A stretch of 64,000 nt of DNA from Devosia sp. Root685 (GCF_001427875.1 NZ_LMHK01000001.1:1400391-1464390); one strand, 5' to 3'; positions 30,083-39,087 are shown, counted from the stretch's first letter. Translations and numbers: made by a program. Notes: generated from the sequence alone by a model not told the origin.

Positions 30083-31078
30083 CTATTCCGCCGCGACCGG
30101 GCCGCGCGCAATGTCGCGTACGGCGGGATTGGCGAGGTAGGTCGGCTCCCTTCCCTGCAATACATCGACTACATTCTGCGCAGTCTTGGTGCGGATTTCG
30201 TATTCGGAATCCTCGGAGTACCAGGCGGCATGGGAGGAGAGCACGACATTGTCCATGCCCAGCAGCGGATGACGGGCGCCCACCGGCTCGGTCTCGAAAA
30301 CGTCGAGCCCGGCGCCGGCAAGCCGGCCTTCCTGCAGCGCCGCGATCAGTGCCGGCTCGTCGATCACCGGGCCGCGCGCCACGTTCACCACAATAGCGGT
30401 CGGTTTCATCAGGGCGAACTGGGGGGCCGACATGATGTGGTGGGTCTCGGCCACCAGAGGCACGTGGATCGAAAGGTAATCCGACTGCCGGCAGAGGGTT
30501 TCGAGATCAACCAGTTCGACGCCCAATGCGCGGGCACGTTCGGCATTGGCATAGGGATCGTGCGCGATGATGCGCACGCCAAAGCCGGCCATCTTGAGCG
30601 CAACCTTTTGGGCAATATTGCCAAAGCTGAGCAGTCCCAGCGTCCGGCCCCGCACGCGATAGAGCGGCTTGACGACGGTATAGTCCCACTTGCCGCCCTT
30701 GACGGCCTTGTCGAACTTGGTCAGCCCGCGAACGAGGCTGAGCAGCATGGCGATGGCGTGGTCGGAAACCTCTTCCAGCGACCCATCGGGAACATTGCCG
30801 ATATAGATGCCGAGGTCGGTCGCGGTGGGGACGTCGATCGTATTCAGCCCGATGCCGTAGCGCGAAATGATGCGGCAACGATCAAGCGTGCCAATGACCT
30901 TGGGCGTCAGCTGGGCATATTGATTGATCACCGCGTCGGCGCCGGCGCAGGCGGCAATCAGCGCATCTTCGCTCTTGGCCTGGCAGGCGGTCAGCTCGAA
31001 CCCGGCACGGGCGAGAACCTCGCGCTCGGGCGCCAGATCGGGAAATTCGTAGTCGGTCAGGACAATCTTGAAGGTCAT
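30083..31078 (-). CDS. D-isomer 2-hydroxyacid dehydrogenase (CtBP-like)
   Basis: An NAD-dependent D-2-hydroxyacid dehydrogenase, 331 residues. The catalytic arginine is R235 in NVARGPVID, the glutamate is E264 in DVFETEP and the histidine is H283 in LSSHAAW. The Rossmann motif normally GFGNIG reads S151-F-G-N-I-A156, so two glycines are altered, a deviation also met in CtBP-like members. The start overlaps the end of the preceding gene by 4 bases (ATGA). It presumably reduces or oxidises a 2-keto/2-hydroxy acid made in the pathway. Confidence 0.9.
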   Translation of the reverse strand: MTFKIVLTDYEFPDLAPEREVLARAGFELTACQAKSEDALIAACAGADAVINQYAQLTPKVIGTLDRCRIISRYGIGLNTIDVPTATDLGIYIGNVPDGSLEEVSDHAIAMLLSLVRGLTKFDKAVKGGKWDYTVVKPLYRVRGRTLGLLSFGNIAQKVALKMAGFGVRIIAHDPYANAERARALGVELVDLETLCRQSDYLSIHVPLVAETHHIMSAPQFALMKPTAIVVNVARGPVIDEPALIAALQEGRLAGAGLDVFETEPVGARHPLLGMDNVVLSSHAAWYSEDSEYEIRTKTAQNVVDVLQGREPTYLANPAVRDIARGPVAAE

Positions 31079-31941
31079 TTCTGCGCCCCGTAGCGGTCGT
31101 CGAGCGACTGGTGGAAGCCGAGGCCCACGATGTCGGTGAATTCGGCATAGCTGTGCTGGCTGCTTGCATTGGCCGGGGTACCGGCACGCTTGAGATTGGC
31201 CAAGGCGTCGGCCACGGCGCGCGTGGCGGTGAACAGAGCCGTCACGGCGTAGAACACCACGGTGAACCCCATGTCTTCGAGGTCCTTGGCGGTGAGAGCC
31301 GTGGTCTCGTTGCCATCGACGATGGAGACGACCTTGGGGCCCTGCACAGCCTTGGCGACGGCTTCGATTTCGGCGATTTTCTTGATACCGTCGACGAAGA
31401 CCAGATCGACACCGGCATCCTGATAGAGGTGGGCGCGGCGGATGGCTTCCTCGGCGCCCACTGCGGGCATGGCATCGGTACGGCCGATGATGATCAGGTC
31501 GTCGTCGCCGCGCGATTCAATCGCGGCCTTGAGGCGCAGCACATTTTCCTCGGCATCCATCAGTTTGATGCCGGCCATCTGGCCACAGCGCTTTGGGGCA
31601 ACCTGATCTTCGAGGTGAATGGCGGCCACACCGGCCTGAATATATTCGCGCACCGTGCGGTGAATATTGGAAGGGCCGCCATAGCCTGTATCGGCGTCGG
31701 CAATCACCGGGATCGAGGTGGCACGCACCATGTTGCGCGCGTGCTCGGTCATTTCCGTCTGGGTGAGCAGGCCGATGTCGGGCATGCCGAGACGGCTGGC
31801 CGTCGCGCCGAAACCGGTCATGTAGATGGCATCGAAGCCGGCCTGCTCGACAAGCCGAGCGGTGATCGAATCCGGAGCGCCGGGCGCCATGATAATTCCG
31901 GGCTGGGCCAGGCGGGCCTTGAGTTTTGCAGCTTGGTTCAT
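31075..31941 (-). CDS. Isocitrate lyase / PEP mutase superfamily C-C lyase
   Basis: A 288-residue member of the isocitrate lyase/PEP mutase superfamily. Seen are VIADADTGYGG with the Mg-binding aspartates (D82, D84), AIHLEDQVAPKRCG with E111/D112 and the catalytic cysteine C119 in KRCG, and IIIGRTDA. The KRCG cysteine argues for a lyase (methylisocitrate, dimethylmalate or oxaloacetate hydrolase type) rather than a PEP mutase. The product would be pyruvate or a 2-oxo acid. It overlaps the hydroxyacid dehydrogenase by 4 bases, so both are likely made in step. Confidence 0.88.
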   Translation of the reverse strand: MNQAAKLKARLAQPGIIMAPGAPDSITARLVEQAGFDAIYMTGFGATASRLGMPDIGLLTQTEMTEHARNMVRATSIPVIADADTGYGGPSNIHRTVREYIQAGVAAIHLEDQVAPKRCGQMAGIKLMDAEENVLRLKAAIESRGDDDLIIIGRTDAMPAVGAEEAIRRAHLYQDAGVDLVFVDGIKKIAEIEAVAKAVQGPKVVSIVDGNETTALTAKDLEDMGFTVVFYAVTALFTATRAVADALANLKRAGTPANASSQHSYAEFTDIVGLGFHQSLDDRYGAQK

Positions 31942-31993
31942 AAATTCGTTTCCAGAATAAGGGGGGCCATCCGGCCCCGGTAGAGGCGCGGGC

Positions 31994-32686
31994 TCAGACA
32001 GAAATCTGATCGGAGCCGTCTTCACCCTCGGAGAGGGCGGCCACGTAGATTTCGCCGGTTCTGTCGACATGGGCCGTCATAAGATGCTGAAAGCCCGCGA
32101 AATCCTCGGCGGCCACCAGCTCTATGAAGCTCTGGTGTTCGCCAAAGGAGAGTTCCCGCAGATGTTCGAGGGGTCGGGTCAGGTGCGTCCGCAGCGCGGC
32201 GATCTGGCCCGAAACCAGCTGATAGGCGTCCTGCACATAGGGATTGCCGGACCAGTCGACGAAAGCCTGATGAAAGTCGGTATCGAGCTGTCCATAAGTC
32301 ACCGCATCGGATTGCCGCATGGCGGTTCCCATGGCGTCGGTGACTTCGCGCAGCCGTTTCGTCAGCGCCGCCTTGTTGCGCTTGACCGCAAACGCCATGG
32401 CGTTGACCTCGATCATCTTGCGATATTCGCAGATGCGCACGACGTCCTGCGCCGTTGGGGTAAAGACGTAGCTGCCGCGCTTGGACTGAATGACCACCAG
32501 CCCCTGCTGTTCGAGCTGGATCAGCGCGTCCCGCACCGGCGTGCGGCTGACGCCGAAGCTTTCAGCGAGCTTTTCCTCGGCAATATTCTGACCGAGCCCG
32601 ATTTCCCCATCGATGATCGCCTTGCGCAAGCGAACGGCGACCATCTGCGACAGCGATTTAGGCTGTTCGAGCTTCATCTCTTTCAC
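31994..32686 (-). CDS. GntR family (FCD subgroup) transcriptional regulator
   Basis: A 230-residue repressor-type regulator with an N-terminal winged helix (about 8-75; AEEKLAESFGVSRTPVRDALIQLEQQGLV is the helix-turn-helix) and a C-terminal all-helical FCD ligand domain with the metal-binding D-x-x-x-H pattern in DTDFHQAF. The start is the GTG at 32686, since it has GGAGG 7 bases upstream and overlaps the tctA stop in a GTGA. It lies inside the operon, after the transporter genes and before the enzymes. A GTATAC palindrome before tctC is its likely target. Confidence 0.9.
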   Translation of the reverse strand: MKEMKLEQPKSLSQMVAVRLRKAIIDGEIGLGQNIAEEKLAESFGVSRTPVRDALIQLEQQGLVVIQSKRGSYVFTPTAQDVVRICEYRKMIEVNAMAFAVKRNKAALTKRLREVTDAMGTAMRQSDAVTYGQLDTDFHQAFVDWSGNPYVQDAYQLVSGQIAALRTHLTRPLEHLRELSFGEHQSFIELVAAEDFAGFQHLMTAHVDRTGEIYVAALSEGEDGSDQISV

Positions 32687-34185
32687 GATGTGACCTCCGA
32701 CCGCCGCGATTTGCGATAAATCTTGATGATGAGGGGAGCGAACCACAATGCCAGCGTCATCACGCCGAGCACGCCCGCAATGGGCCGCTCGAAAAAGACC
32801 AGCGGGTTATTGTCGCCCTTGATCAGGGAAGTGATGAGATTGCGCTCGACGAGCGTCCCCATCACCAGACCCAGAACCGCGGGCGCGACGGGTATGTCGT
32901 TCTCTTCCATCAGGTAGGCGAAGCACCCGACGACGATCATGATGATGATCGAGGTGATCGAAATATCGATTGAGAAAGAGCCGACAATGGCAAATCCGAG
33001 GATAAGCGGGGCCAGTGCGGTCTTGGAAATCTTGAGCACCGGCGCGGCCAGTACGATGGCGAGGATCCCGAGCGGCACCATCAGCAGGTTGGCGAGCATG
33101 AACACCATGAAGATGGCATTCACTTCGACGGCATTGTTGATGAACACCATCGGGCCGGGATTGAGGCCTTTGACATAAAGCACGCCAATGACGATGGCGG
33201 TGATGGAATCGCCGGGGATGCCGAACACCATGGCCGGCACATAGGCGCCGCTGAGCGCCGAATTGTTTGCCGCGCCGGAGTCCACAAGGCCTTCTTCATA
33301 GCCCGTGCCGAATTTTTCCGGGTTCTTGGAGAATTTCTTGGACACAGCATAGGTGATCCATGCCGCAATATCGGAACCCGCGCCGGGCAGGATGCCGATC
33401 AGCGTGCCGAGGACCGAGCCGCGAGCCAGGTTCAGCCGGAATTTCCACAGTGTCTTGCCCAGGCCATCGAAAAGCTCGGAAATCCGCGAGATCGACTTGG
33501 CTTCTTCCTGCTTGTCGCGATGAACGATGGCGCGAATGATTTCGGGAACGGCGAAGAAGCCGATCAGCGCCGGGACGAAGGAAACCCCACTCAGCAGCGA
33601 TTCCTGGCCATAGGTGAAGCGCGGAAAGCCCGAACTGCCATCGAGGCCAACCGACGCCACCAGCAGGCCGAGGCACAGCGACATGACGCTTTTGACGACG
33701 GAGCCGGTGCCCAGCATGACGGCCGCGCTCAAGCCCAGCAGCGCCAGCCAGAAATATTCGAACGAGGTGAAGTTGAGCGACACTTCGGCCAATTGCGGCG
33801 CTGCAATCATCAGCACCAGCGTGCCGAAAACGCCGCCGATGGCCGAGGTGATCACGCATAGCCCGAGCCCAAGCCCGGCCTTGCCGCGTTGCGAGAGCTT
33901 ATAGAGATCATCGACATAGGCCGCCGACGCGGCAGTGCCGGGAATGCGGATCAGGGCGGTGGGAATGTCGGAGGCAAAGATGGCCATGGCCGACATGGTG
34001 ACGATGGCACCAATGGCCGGCACCGGGGCCATATAGAACGTGATCGGCACCAGCATGGCGGTCGCCATGGTGGCCGAAAGGCCGGGGACCGCGCCGATAA
34101 AGAGGCCGAATAGCGCGCAGGCCATGATGACCATGAGCGTAAAGGGATCAAAGACCAGCGGCAGGGCAGCGATGACATTATCCAT
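32683..34185 (-). CDS. tctA: Tripartite tricarboxylate transporter, large permease TctA
   Basis: The large membrane subunit (500 residues, about 11-12 helices) of a tripartite tricarboxylate transporter, a secondary, binding-protein-dependent importer. The TctA signature is seen early as GLFIGAVPGLSATMA and again as LIGILPGAGSDIAAW, the two repeat motifs of the family. It ends in a four-base overlap with the GntR gene. With tctB and tctC upstream, it forms a complete system. Ligands of this family are mostly carboxylates; here the neighbours suggest an aromatic precursor or hydroxy acid. Confidence 0.95.
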   Translation of the reverse strand: MDNVIAALPLVFDPFTLMVIMACALFGLFIGAVPGLSATMATAMLVPITFYMAPVPAIGAIVTMSAMAIFASDIPTALIRIPGTAASAAYVDDLYKLSQRGKAGLGLGLCVITSAIGGVFGTLVLMIAAPQLAEVSLNFTSFEYFWLALLGLSAAVMLGTGSVVKSVMSLCLGLLVASVGLDGSSGFPRFTYGQESLLSGVSFVPALIGFFAVPEIIRAIVHRDKQEEAKSISRISELFDGLGKTLWKFRLNLARGSVLGTLIGILPGAGSDIAAWITYAVSKKFSKNPEKFGTGYEEGLVDSGAANNSALSGAYVPAMVFGIPGDSITAIVIGVLYVKGLNPGPMVFINNAVEVNAIFMVFMLANLLMVPLGILAIVLAAPVLKISKTALAPLILGFAIVGSFSIDISITSIIIMIVVGCFAYLMEENDIPVAPAVLGLVMGTLVERNLITSLIKGDNNPLVFFERPIAGVLGVMTLALWFAPLIIKIYRKSRRSEVTS

Positions 34186-34197
34186 GACGCGCGCCTC

Positions 34198-34656
34198 CTA
34201 GAACAAGGGACCGGTGGGCAGCGGCACGAGCAAAAGCTTGGCCATGCCGTAATAAACGGCGCCCACAAAGACGAGTGAAACCACGATCCAGCGCGGCGAA
34301 CGGTGACCGAGGAGCATGTAGAGCGCGATGAGAAGCACCGCGCCGCCGATCAGGAAGCCGACCTGCTCGAAGAAAATGGCCAGTACGAGCGTGCCAATCA
34401 CAGCGACAAAAGCGGCCAGAGCGCGGTCGCGATGGCGCCAGCCTTCGTTGAACGTGGCCAGACGCCCCATGCCCGCAGCAAGGCCAGCCCGCCCAATGAT
34501 TGCGCCGCCGATAACGAACATGACGCCGAAGACGAGCGGAAATGTACCTGGGCCGATCGCCTGGCCCGGCATGGACGGAAAGCTCGCCGCCTGCCAGATT
34601 ACGCAGGCTCCGAGCACGATGAAGAGCAGGCCGAGCAGCCCGTCGTGAATACGCAT
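34198..34656 (-). CDS. tctB: Tripartite tricarboxylate transporter, small permease TctB
   Basis: The small membrane subunit (152 residues, four helices) of the same transporter. The family opening is typical: a first helix LLGLLFIVLGACVIWQA, then SFPSMPGQAIGPGTFPLVFG, a TctB hallmark. Sequence is poorly conserved in the family, so context (12 bases before tctA, after tctC) carries part of the call. The longer frame upstream is not coding. A hairpin separates it from tctC. Confidence 0.93.
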   Translation of the reverse strand: MRIHDGLLGLLFIVLGACVIWQAASFPSMPGQAIGPGTFPLVFGVMFVIGGAIIGRAGLAAGMGRLATFNEGWRHRDRALAAFVAVIGTLVLAIFFEQVGFLIGGAVLLIALYMLLGHRSPRWIVVSLVFVGAVYYGMAKLLLVPLPTGPLF

Positions 34657-34677
34657 GATAAAGCTCCCAGAGGGAAA

Positions 34678-34698
34678 GGGGCCGCGCGGAGCGGCCCC
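34678..34698 (-). other. Intercistronic hairpin between tctC and tctB
   Basis: Perfect 8-base arms GGGGCCGC (34678-34685) and GCGGCCCC (34691-34698), 5-base loop, in the 50-base gap after the binding-protein gene. There is no strong T-tract. It is likely a partial stop or 3'-end protector that raises tctC over tctBA; the second transporter operon has one in the same place. Confidence 0.75.
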
Positions 34699-34706
34699 TA
34701 ACGGGC

Positions 34707-35684
34707 TTATTTCGCCAGACCGACGGCTTTGAGCGTCGTGCCCATCTGGGCATCGGAATTGACCATGAAGGTCTCGAAGTCGGCCCCGGGCGTCCACTGC
34801 GTGGCATAGCCGCGAGCCGCCATGAACTCGGTATATTCGGGCTGTTCGACCACCTTGCCGATGGCGGTCTGCAGGCGCTCGATGATCGCAGGATCGACGC
34901 CCACGGGGGCAACGATACCGCGCCATGAACCCATGGCGAAATCGACGCCGGTGCTTTCGGCAAATGTCGGCAGGTCAGGCGCACTTGCACTGCGCTCGGC
35001 CGCAAAGATCGCGATCGGCTTGATACGGCCGGCGTCCATCAGCGCCTGCCCCTCGGGCAGCGAAGCGGTGGCAAAGTTGACGCCGCCGGCGGCAAGGTCC
35101 TGCAGACCCGGAGCCGCGCCTTCCGATGGCACCCAGGCGACGCGCTCGACCGGAATGTCCATGGCGTTGAGCATGCCGGCGACGGCCAGATGGTTCACAC
35201 CACCTTGTGCCGAGCCCGACGCCTTGAGTTCGCGATCGCCACTGGTCTTGATCGCTTCGAGCAGCGCTGCGACATCGGCATAGGGACCATCGACACGAAC
35301 AAAGATCGCGGCCGGATCGGCGTTGTAAAGCCCGATGGGGGTGAACGACTTGTAGTCGATCTGGGTCAGGCCCTGATAATGCATGCCGCCGATTTCGAGT
35401 GTTGCGATGCCGATCGTGTAGCCATCCGCGCGCGCATTGGCGATGGCCGAATGACCCACGACGCCCGAACCGCCAGTGCGATTTTCGACCGGCACGGGAA
35501 CGCCAAGATCCTTTTCGAGCAGCGTCGCGATCAGGCGCGCAGTCGCGTCAGTGCCGCCGCCAGCGCCCCAGGGAACGATCATGGTGACGGGCTTTGTCGG
35601 ATAGTCCTGAGCCACAACGGCGGGAGCCGCGGTCGAGGCACCGAGGGCAACGGTGAGGGTGACGATCAACGACGAGAGTTTCAT
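34707..35684 (-). CDS. tctC: Tripartite tricarboxylate transporter, substrate-binding protein TctC (BugT family)
   Basis: The periplasmic binding protein of the transporter, 325 residues. A signal peptide (KLSSLIVTLTVALGASTAAPAVVAQ, cleavage near residue 25-26) leads to the Bug-family start DYPTKPVTMIVPWGAGGGTD, whose first loop contacts the ligand carboxylate. VENRTGGSGVVG is the second Bug signature. The ATG at 35684 follows GGAGGACTT. It is the first gene of the leftward operon and faces a promoter with a GntR-type operator. Confidence 0.95.
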   Translation of the reverse strand: MKLSSLIVTLTVALGASTAAPAVVAQDYPTKPVTMIVPWGAGGGTDATARLIATLLEKDLGVPVPVENRTGGSGVVGHSAIANARADGYTIGIATLEIGGMHYQGLTQIDYKSFTPIGLYNADPAAIFVRVDGPYADVAALLEAIKTSGDRELKASGSAQGGVNHLAVAGMLNAMDIPVERVAWVPSEGAAPGLQDLAAGGVNFATASLPEGQALMDAGRIKPIAIFAAERSASAPDLPTFAESTGVDFAMGSWRGIVAPVGVDPAIIERLQTAIGKVVEQPEYTEFMAARGYATQWTPGADFETFMVNSDAQMGTTLKAVGLAK

Positions 35685-35732
35685 AAGTCCTCCATTGGGA
35701 TCGCGCTCTGATTGAGCGTCTTGATCCATACC

Positions 35733-35763
35733 GTATACTGTATACAACAGAACCGGCTGTCAA
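35733..35763 (-). promoter_or_regulatory. Promoter of leftward tct operon with GntR-type operator
   Basis: GTATAC-T-GTATAC (35733-35745) is a 13-base near-perfect palindrome that contains TGTATACA, the sort of site FCD/FadR-type GntR proteins bind. On the minus strand a TTGACA (-35-like) lies immediately upstream at 35763-35758, so the palindrome falls across the expected -10 region. Repressor occupancy would block the promoter. Site and promoter are seen; the regulator pairing is inferred. Confidence 0.65.
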
Positions 35764-35860
35764 GGTTTCGGTCGGGCGCTGGATTAAGCGCAAGCGCATC
35801 GGACCTTAAAGTCCTTCCGACATTGGTTTTTCTGCCGAGGATGGCCTTGGGGGCGACGCG

Positions 35861-37228
35861 TTAGCGGCGCACACCCAGTCTCGACATTTTTTCGCTCAAC
35901 GTCCGGCGCGGGACCTGCAGGGCCTCGGCGGCGGCGCTGATCGAGTCGTTGTGCCGGGTCAGTTCGGTCTCGATCAGGTGCCGTTCATAGGCCGCCACGC
36001 GTTCGGCGAGACCGCCATTGGCTGCCGGCACATCGCGCGTCGCGGGTCCGATGATCGCATCGAGCGAGCGGCCCGTCGCATCGAGGCCGATGGCGAAGCG
36101 GTCGGCTGCGGCCTTCAACTCGCGCACATTGCCCGGCCAGTTGTGATGCATCAGCGCCTGAATATCGGCCGGGTGCAATTGCGGCGCGGGCCGCCCGAAA
36201 CGCTGCGCCGCAGCGCCGAGGAAGTGATGGAAAAGGAGAATGCAGTCCTCGCCTCGATCCCGCAGCGGCGCCAGCGTGATCGTTGCGAGATTGAGCCGAT
36301 AGTAGAGATCGGCCCGAAAGCGACCCGCCTTGCTCTCCTCGGCAAGATCGACCTTGGAGGCAGCGATGATCCGCAGATCGAGCGGGATTTGCTTGTTGGA
36401 GCCCACCCGCTCCACCACCCGCTCCTGAATGACCCGCAGTACCTTGGCCTGCGCCAGAAGCGGCATGGATTCGATTTCATCGAGCAGTAGCGTGCCGCCA
36501 TTGGCATATTCGAATTTGCCGACGCGCTGCGCCCCTGCCCCGGTAAAGGCGCCGGCCTCGTGGCCGAACAGTTCGCTCTCGATCAGTTCGGCGGGAATGG
36601 CCGCACAATTGACCGCCACGAACGGGCTTTTTGCGCGCGGCGAAAAGTCATGGAGGCAGCGGGCGACAACTTCCTTGCCGGTTCCCGTCTCGCCCAGAAT
36701 GATGACGTCGGTCGGAATATGCGCCAGTTCGCGGACCGTATTCCGCAATTGCTCCATCGGCGGCGAATTTCCGACGAGCCGCGCCGCCAGCTCCGCCTCG
36801 CCACCGTCAAGCCGGCGCCTCAAATCGGCAATCTCGCGTTTCAGCGCCACCTGATCGGCCGCCCGCTTAAGGCTCGCGACCAGTTCGTCGGGCACATAGG
36901 GCTTTTGCAGGAAATCGAAGGCGCCCTGCCGCATGGCTTCGACGGCCATGGGCACGTCGCCATGCCCGGTGATCAGGATCACCTCCGAGGGCACCATGCG
37001 CTCGCGCACTTTGCGCAGCAGATCAAGCCCGGAGAGGCCCGGCATGCGCACATCGCTGAGAATGACATGGGGGCGAATTTCGTCGAGCCGCTCCAGCGCC
37101 GAAGCCGCATTATCAGCGACATGGGTCGTAAAGCCGGAGAGCCGCAGCCACTGCTCAAGGGCCGTGCGGATCATTTCTTCATCGTCGACGATGAGCACGC
37201 TCGCGTCAGTCAATGCGTTCTCTTTCAA
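35861..37228 (-). CDS. dctD: Sigma-54-dependent response regulator (DctD-like)
   Basis: An NtrC-family activator of 455 residues. Receiver domain: D59 is the phospho-acceptor (ILSDVRMPG), with acidic pair DDEE at 15-18 and K109 in FLQKPY. AAA+ domain: Walker A GETGTGKE at 179-186, GAFTGA at 226-231 (the sigma-54 contact loop) and Walker B LLLDEI. A Fis-type helix-turn-helix ends the protein (RRTLSEKMSRLG). It overlaps the sensor gene by 23 bases. The pair lies between two tct operons, so its targets are probably transporter genes rather than dctA. Confidence 0.93.
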   Translation of the reverse strand: MKENALTDASVLIVDDEEMIRTALEQWLRLSGFTTHVADNAASALERLDEIRPHVILSDVRMPGLSGLDLLRKVRERMVPSEVILITGHGDVPMAVEAMRQGAFDFLQKPYVPDELVASLKRAADQVALKREIADLRRRLDGGEAELAARLVGNSPPMEQLRNTVRELAHIPTDVIILGETGTGKEVVARCLHDFSPRAKSPFVAVNCAAIPAELIESELFGHEAGAFTGAGAQRVGKFEYANGGTLLLDEIESMPLLAQAKVLRVIQERVVERVGSNKQIPLDLRIIAASKVDLAEESKAGRFRADLYYRLNLATITLAPLRDRGEDCILLFHHFLGAAAQRFGRPAPQLHPADIQALMHHNWPGNVRELKAAADRFAIGLDATGRSLDAIIGPATRDVPAANGGLAERVAAYERHLIETELTRHNDSISAAAEALQVPRRTLSEKMSRLGVRR

Positions 37229-39077
37229 TTTTTGCCGCGGCCCCAGCCAGCGGCAAAGTCACGGTAAAACTCGCGCCCCGCCCGGCCGGGCTGACAGCGC
37301 TGATGCTGCCGCCGAGATCGCGCACGAGGCCATAGGAAATCGATAGCCCAAGCCCCAACCCCTCGCCGGGGCCCTTGGTCGAATAAAAAGGATCAAAAAT
37401 GCTCGGCAGCGCCTCGGGCGGAATGCCGGCGCCGGTATCGGTGACGACAACGCTCACCTGCCGCGCCGCGCTCTCTACGCCGATCGAGAGCACCCGCAAT
37501 TTTTGCCCTGCCATGGAATCGGCCGCATTGGTGAAAAGGTTGATCAGCACCTGCTCGATATGGACCGGATTGCCCATCACCCTCAGCGGCACGGTGGGGT
37601 TTCGATATTCGACATCGATCCCCAATTGCCGCAGCTTGTGATCGACGAGATCGAGCGCATTGGCGATGACCATTCCGAGATCGGCTTCGATCGGCGCGGG
37701 CGGCTGTTTTCGCGCAAAAGTCTTCAAATGTCCCGTGAGGGCGGCGAGCCGGTCGACAATTCTGTCGATCTGCCCAAGCACCGAGCCGATCTCCTCATCC
37801 TGCCGCCTTGTCGCCAGCAGTTTTGCGCTCGCCAGATGCGTCGTCAGCGCCGCGACCGGCTGGCTCACCTCATGCGCAACCCCGGCAAGGGCCTGTCCCA
37901 GACTCGCCAGTTTCGCCGCCTGCACCAGATGCGCCTGCACCTGCCGTTCGGCATCCTCGGCGCGAATGCGTTCGGAAATCTCCTCGCGCAGCGCCTCGTT
38001 GGCGATGTGCAAATCCTCCGTGCGCTCGGCCACGCGCTGTTCCAGCCGCTCATGCTCGGCAAGGCGCTGCGCCACCAGCCGCCGCCGCTGTGCGAGAAGT
38101 GCGAGGATCATCAAGAGCGCAGCAACACTCAGACCCGCCGCCGTTGCCGCAAGCCACGCATCGCGAAACAGCGGCCCGGTGGGCGTAAAGGAAATGATCC
38201 GCCACTGATGCGCCGGGAGCCGCAATTCATCGACCATGAACACGCCCGAAATATCGGCGTCTTCCCCGGCGATATAGGCGAAATTGGCGCCGCGCGACGG
38301 CCAGATCGTCGAAGCGACAGGCACTTCGCGCGCACCCTGCGGCCCATAGCGCAATTGCGGCGCGATGCGTGCGTAGTCGCCTGGCCCCTTGGGCGCAATC
38401 GGCCGGTAGCGCCAGTCAGGGCGGGTCGAGAGAATGGTGATATTGTTGACATCGACGATGCCGATCAATTCGCCCGACCGCCACCAATTGGCTTCGATCT
38501 CACCGAGATTGATCTTGGTGACGGCGACGCCAAGCGGCCCGTTCTCGCCATCGATCCGCCGCGCCAGAAAATAACCTGCGACCCCCGTCACCGTGCCCAC
38601 GGCATAAAATTTGGCGTCGCCATCGAACATCGCCTCTTCGAAATAGGGCCGATAGGCGAGATTTTCTCCCACGAAACTGTCATAGGCCCACCAGTTGGAC
38701 GCGGCGACCACATGGCCATCTTCGGCCATGACGAATAGTTCACCCGCCCCCGCCGTATCGTTGAGCCGCGACAGAAAACCGTTGGCCAGTTCACGCCGTT
38801 CGGCATTGTCCGGCTCGGCCAGAACCGCCCGCACCTCGGCCGCCAAGGCCATACTCGAGGGCAGATAATGAAAGCGCTCGATGATCGCTTCGAGCGTCCG
38901 ATCAAACAGCACCAGACGCCGCTCGGCCTGTTCACCCACACTGCGGATGGAGCCGGCCAGCGTCATTTCGAACGCCACCCAGCCGCTCGCGACCACCGCC
39001 AGCGCGGCGGCGGCGATGAGCAGAAGCTGGCGGCGTCCCAGCAATTCGCGCAGACCAAAACGGCTCGGCATATCCAT
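37206..39077 (-). CDS. dctB: Sensor histidine kinase (DctB-like)
   Basis: A 623-residue membrane kinase. One helix at about 17-38 and another at about 306-330 bracket a ~265-residue periplasmic double-PAS (Cache) domain, as in DctB, the C4-dicarboxylate sensor. The cytoplasmic part has a coiled coil (about 330-385), the H-box at H402 (AHEVSQPVAAL) and the N, G1 and G2 boxes (NLFTNAADS, DTGAGIP, GLGLGLSISYG). Start 39077 is favoured; another ATG is two codons on. The ligand may be the substrate of the nearby transporters. Confidence 0.92.
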   Translation of the reverse strand: MDMPSRFGLRELLGRRQLLLIAAAALAVVASGWVAFEMTLAGSIRSVGEQAERRLVLFDRTLEAIIERFHYLPSSMALAAEVRAVLAEPDNAERRELANGFLSRLNDTAGAGELFVMAEDGHVVAASNWWAYDSFVGENLAYRPYFEEAMFDGDAKFYAVGTVTGVAGYFLARRIDGENGPLGVAVTKINLGEIEANWWRSGELIGIVDVNNITILSTRPDWRYRPIAPKGPGDYARIAPQLRYGPQGAREVPVASTIWPSRGANFAYIAGEDADISGVFMVDELRLPAHQWRIISFTPTGPLFRDAWLAATAAGLSVAALLMILALLAQRRRLVAQRLAEHERLEQRVAERTEDLHIANEALREEISERIRAEDAERQVQAHLVQAAKLASLGQALAGVAHEVSQPVAALTTHLASAKLLATRRQDEEIGSVLGQIDRIVDRLAALTGHLKTFARKQPPAPIEADLGMVIANALDLVDHKLRQLGIDVEYRNPTVPLRVMGNPVHIEQVLINLFTNAADSMAGQKLRVLSIGVESAARQVSVVVTDTGAGIPPEALPSIFDPFYSTKGPGEGLGLGLSISYGLVRDLGGSISAVSPAGRGASFTVTLPLAGAAAKIERERID

Positions 39078-39087
39078 GATTGGCAAG

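Noticed and set aside
37206..39077. H-box HEVSQPV as a broken kinase motif
   Set aside because: DctB-type kinases often have HEINQPL-like text; histidine and glutamate are present, so the change is within the family range.
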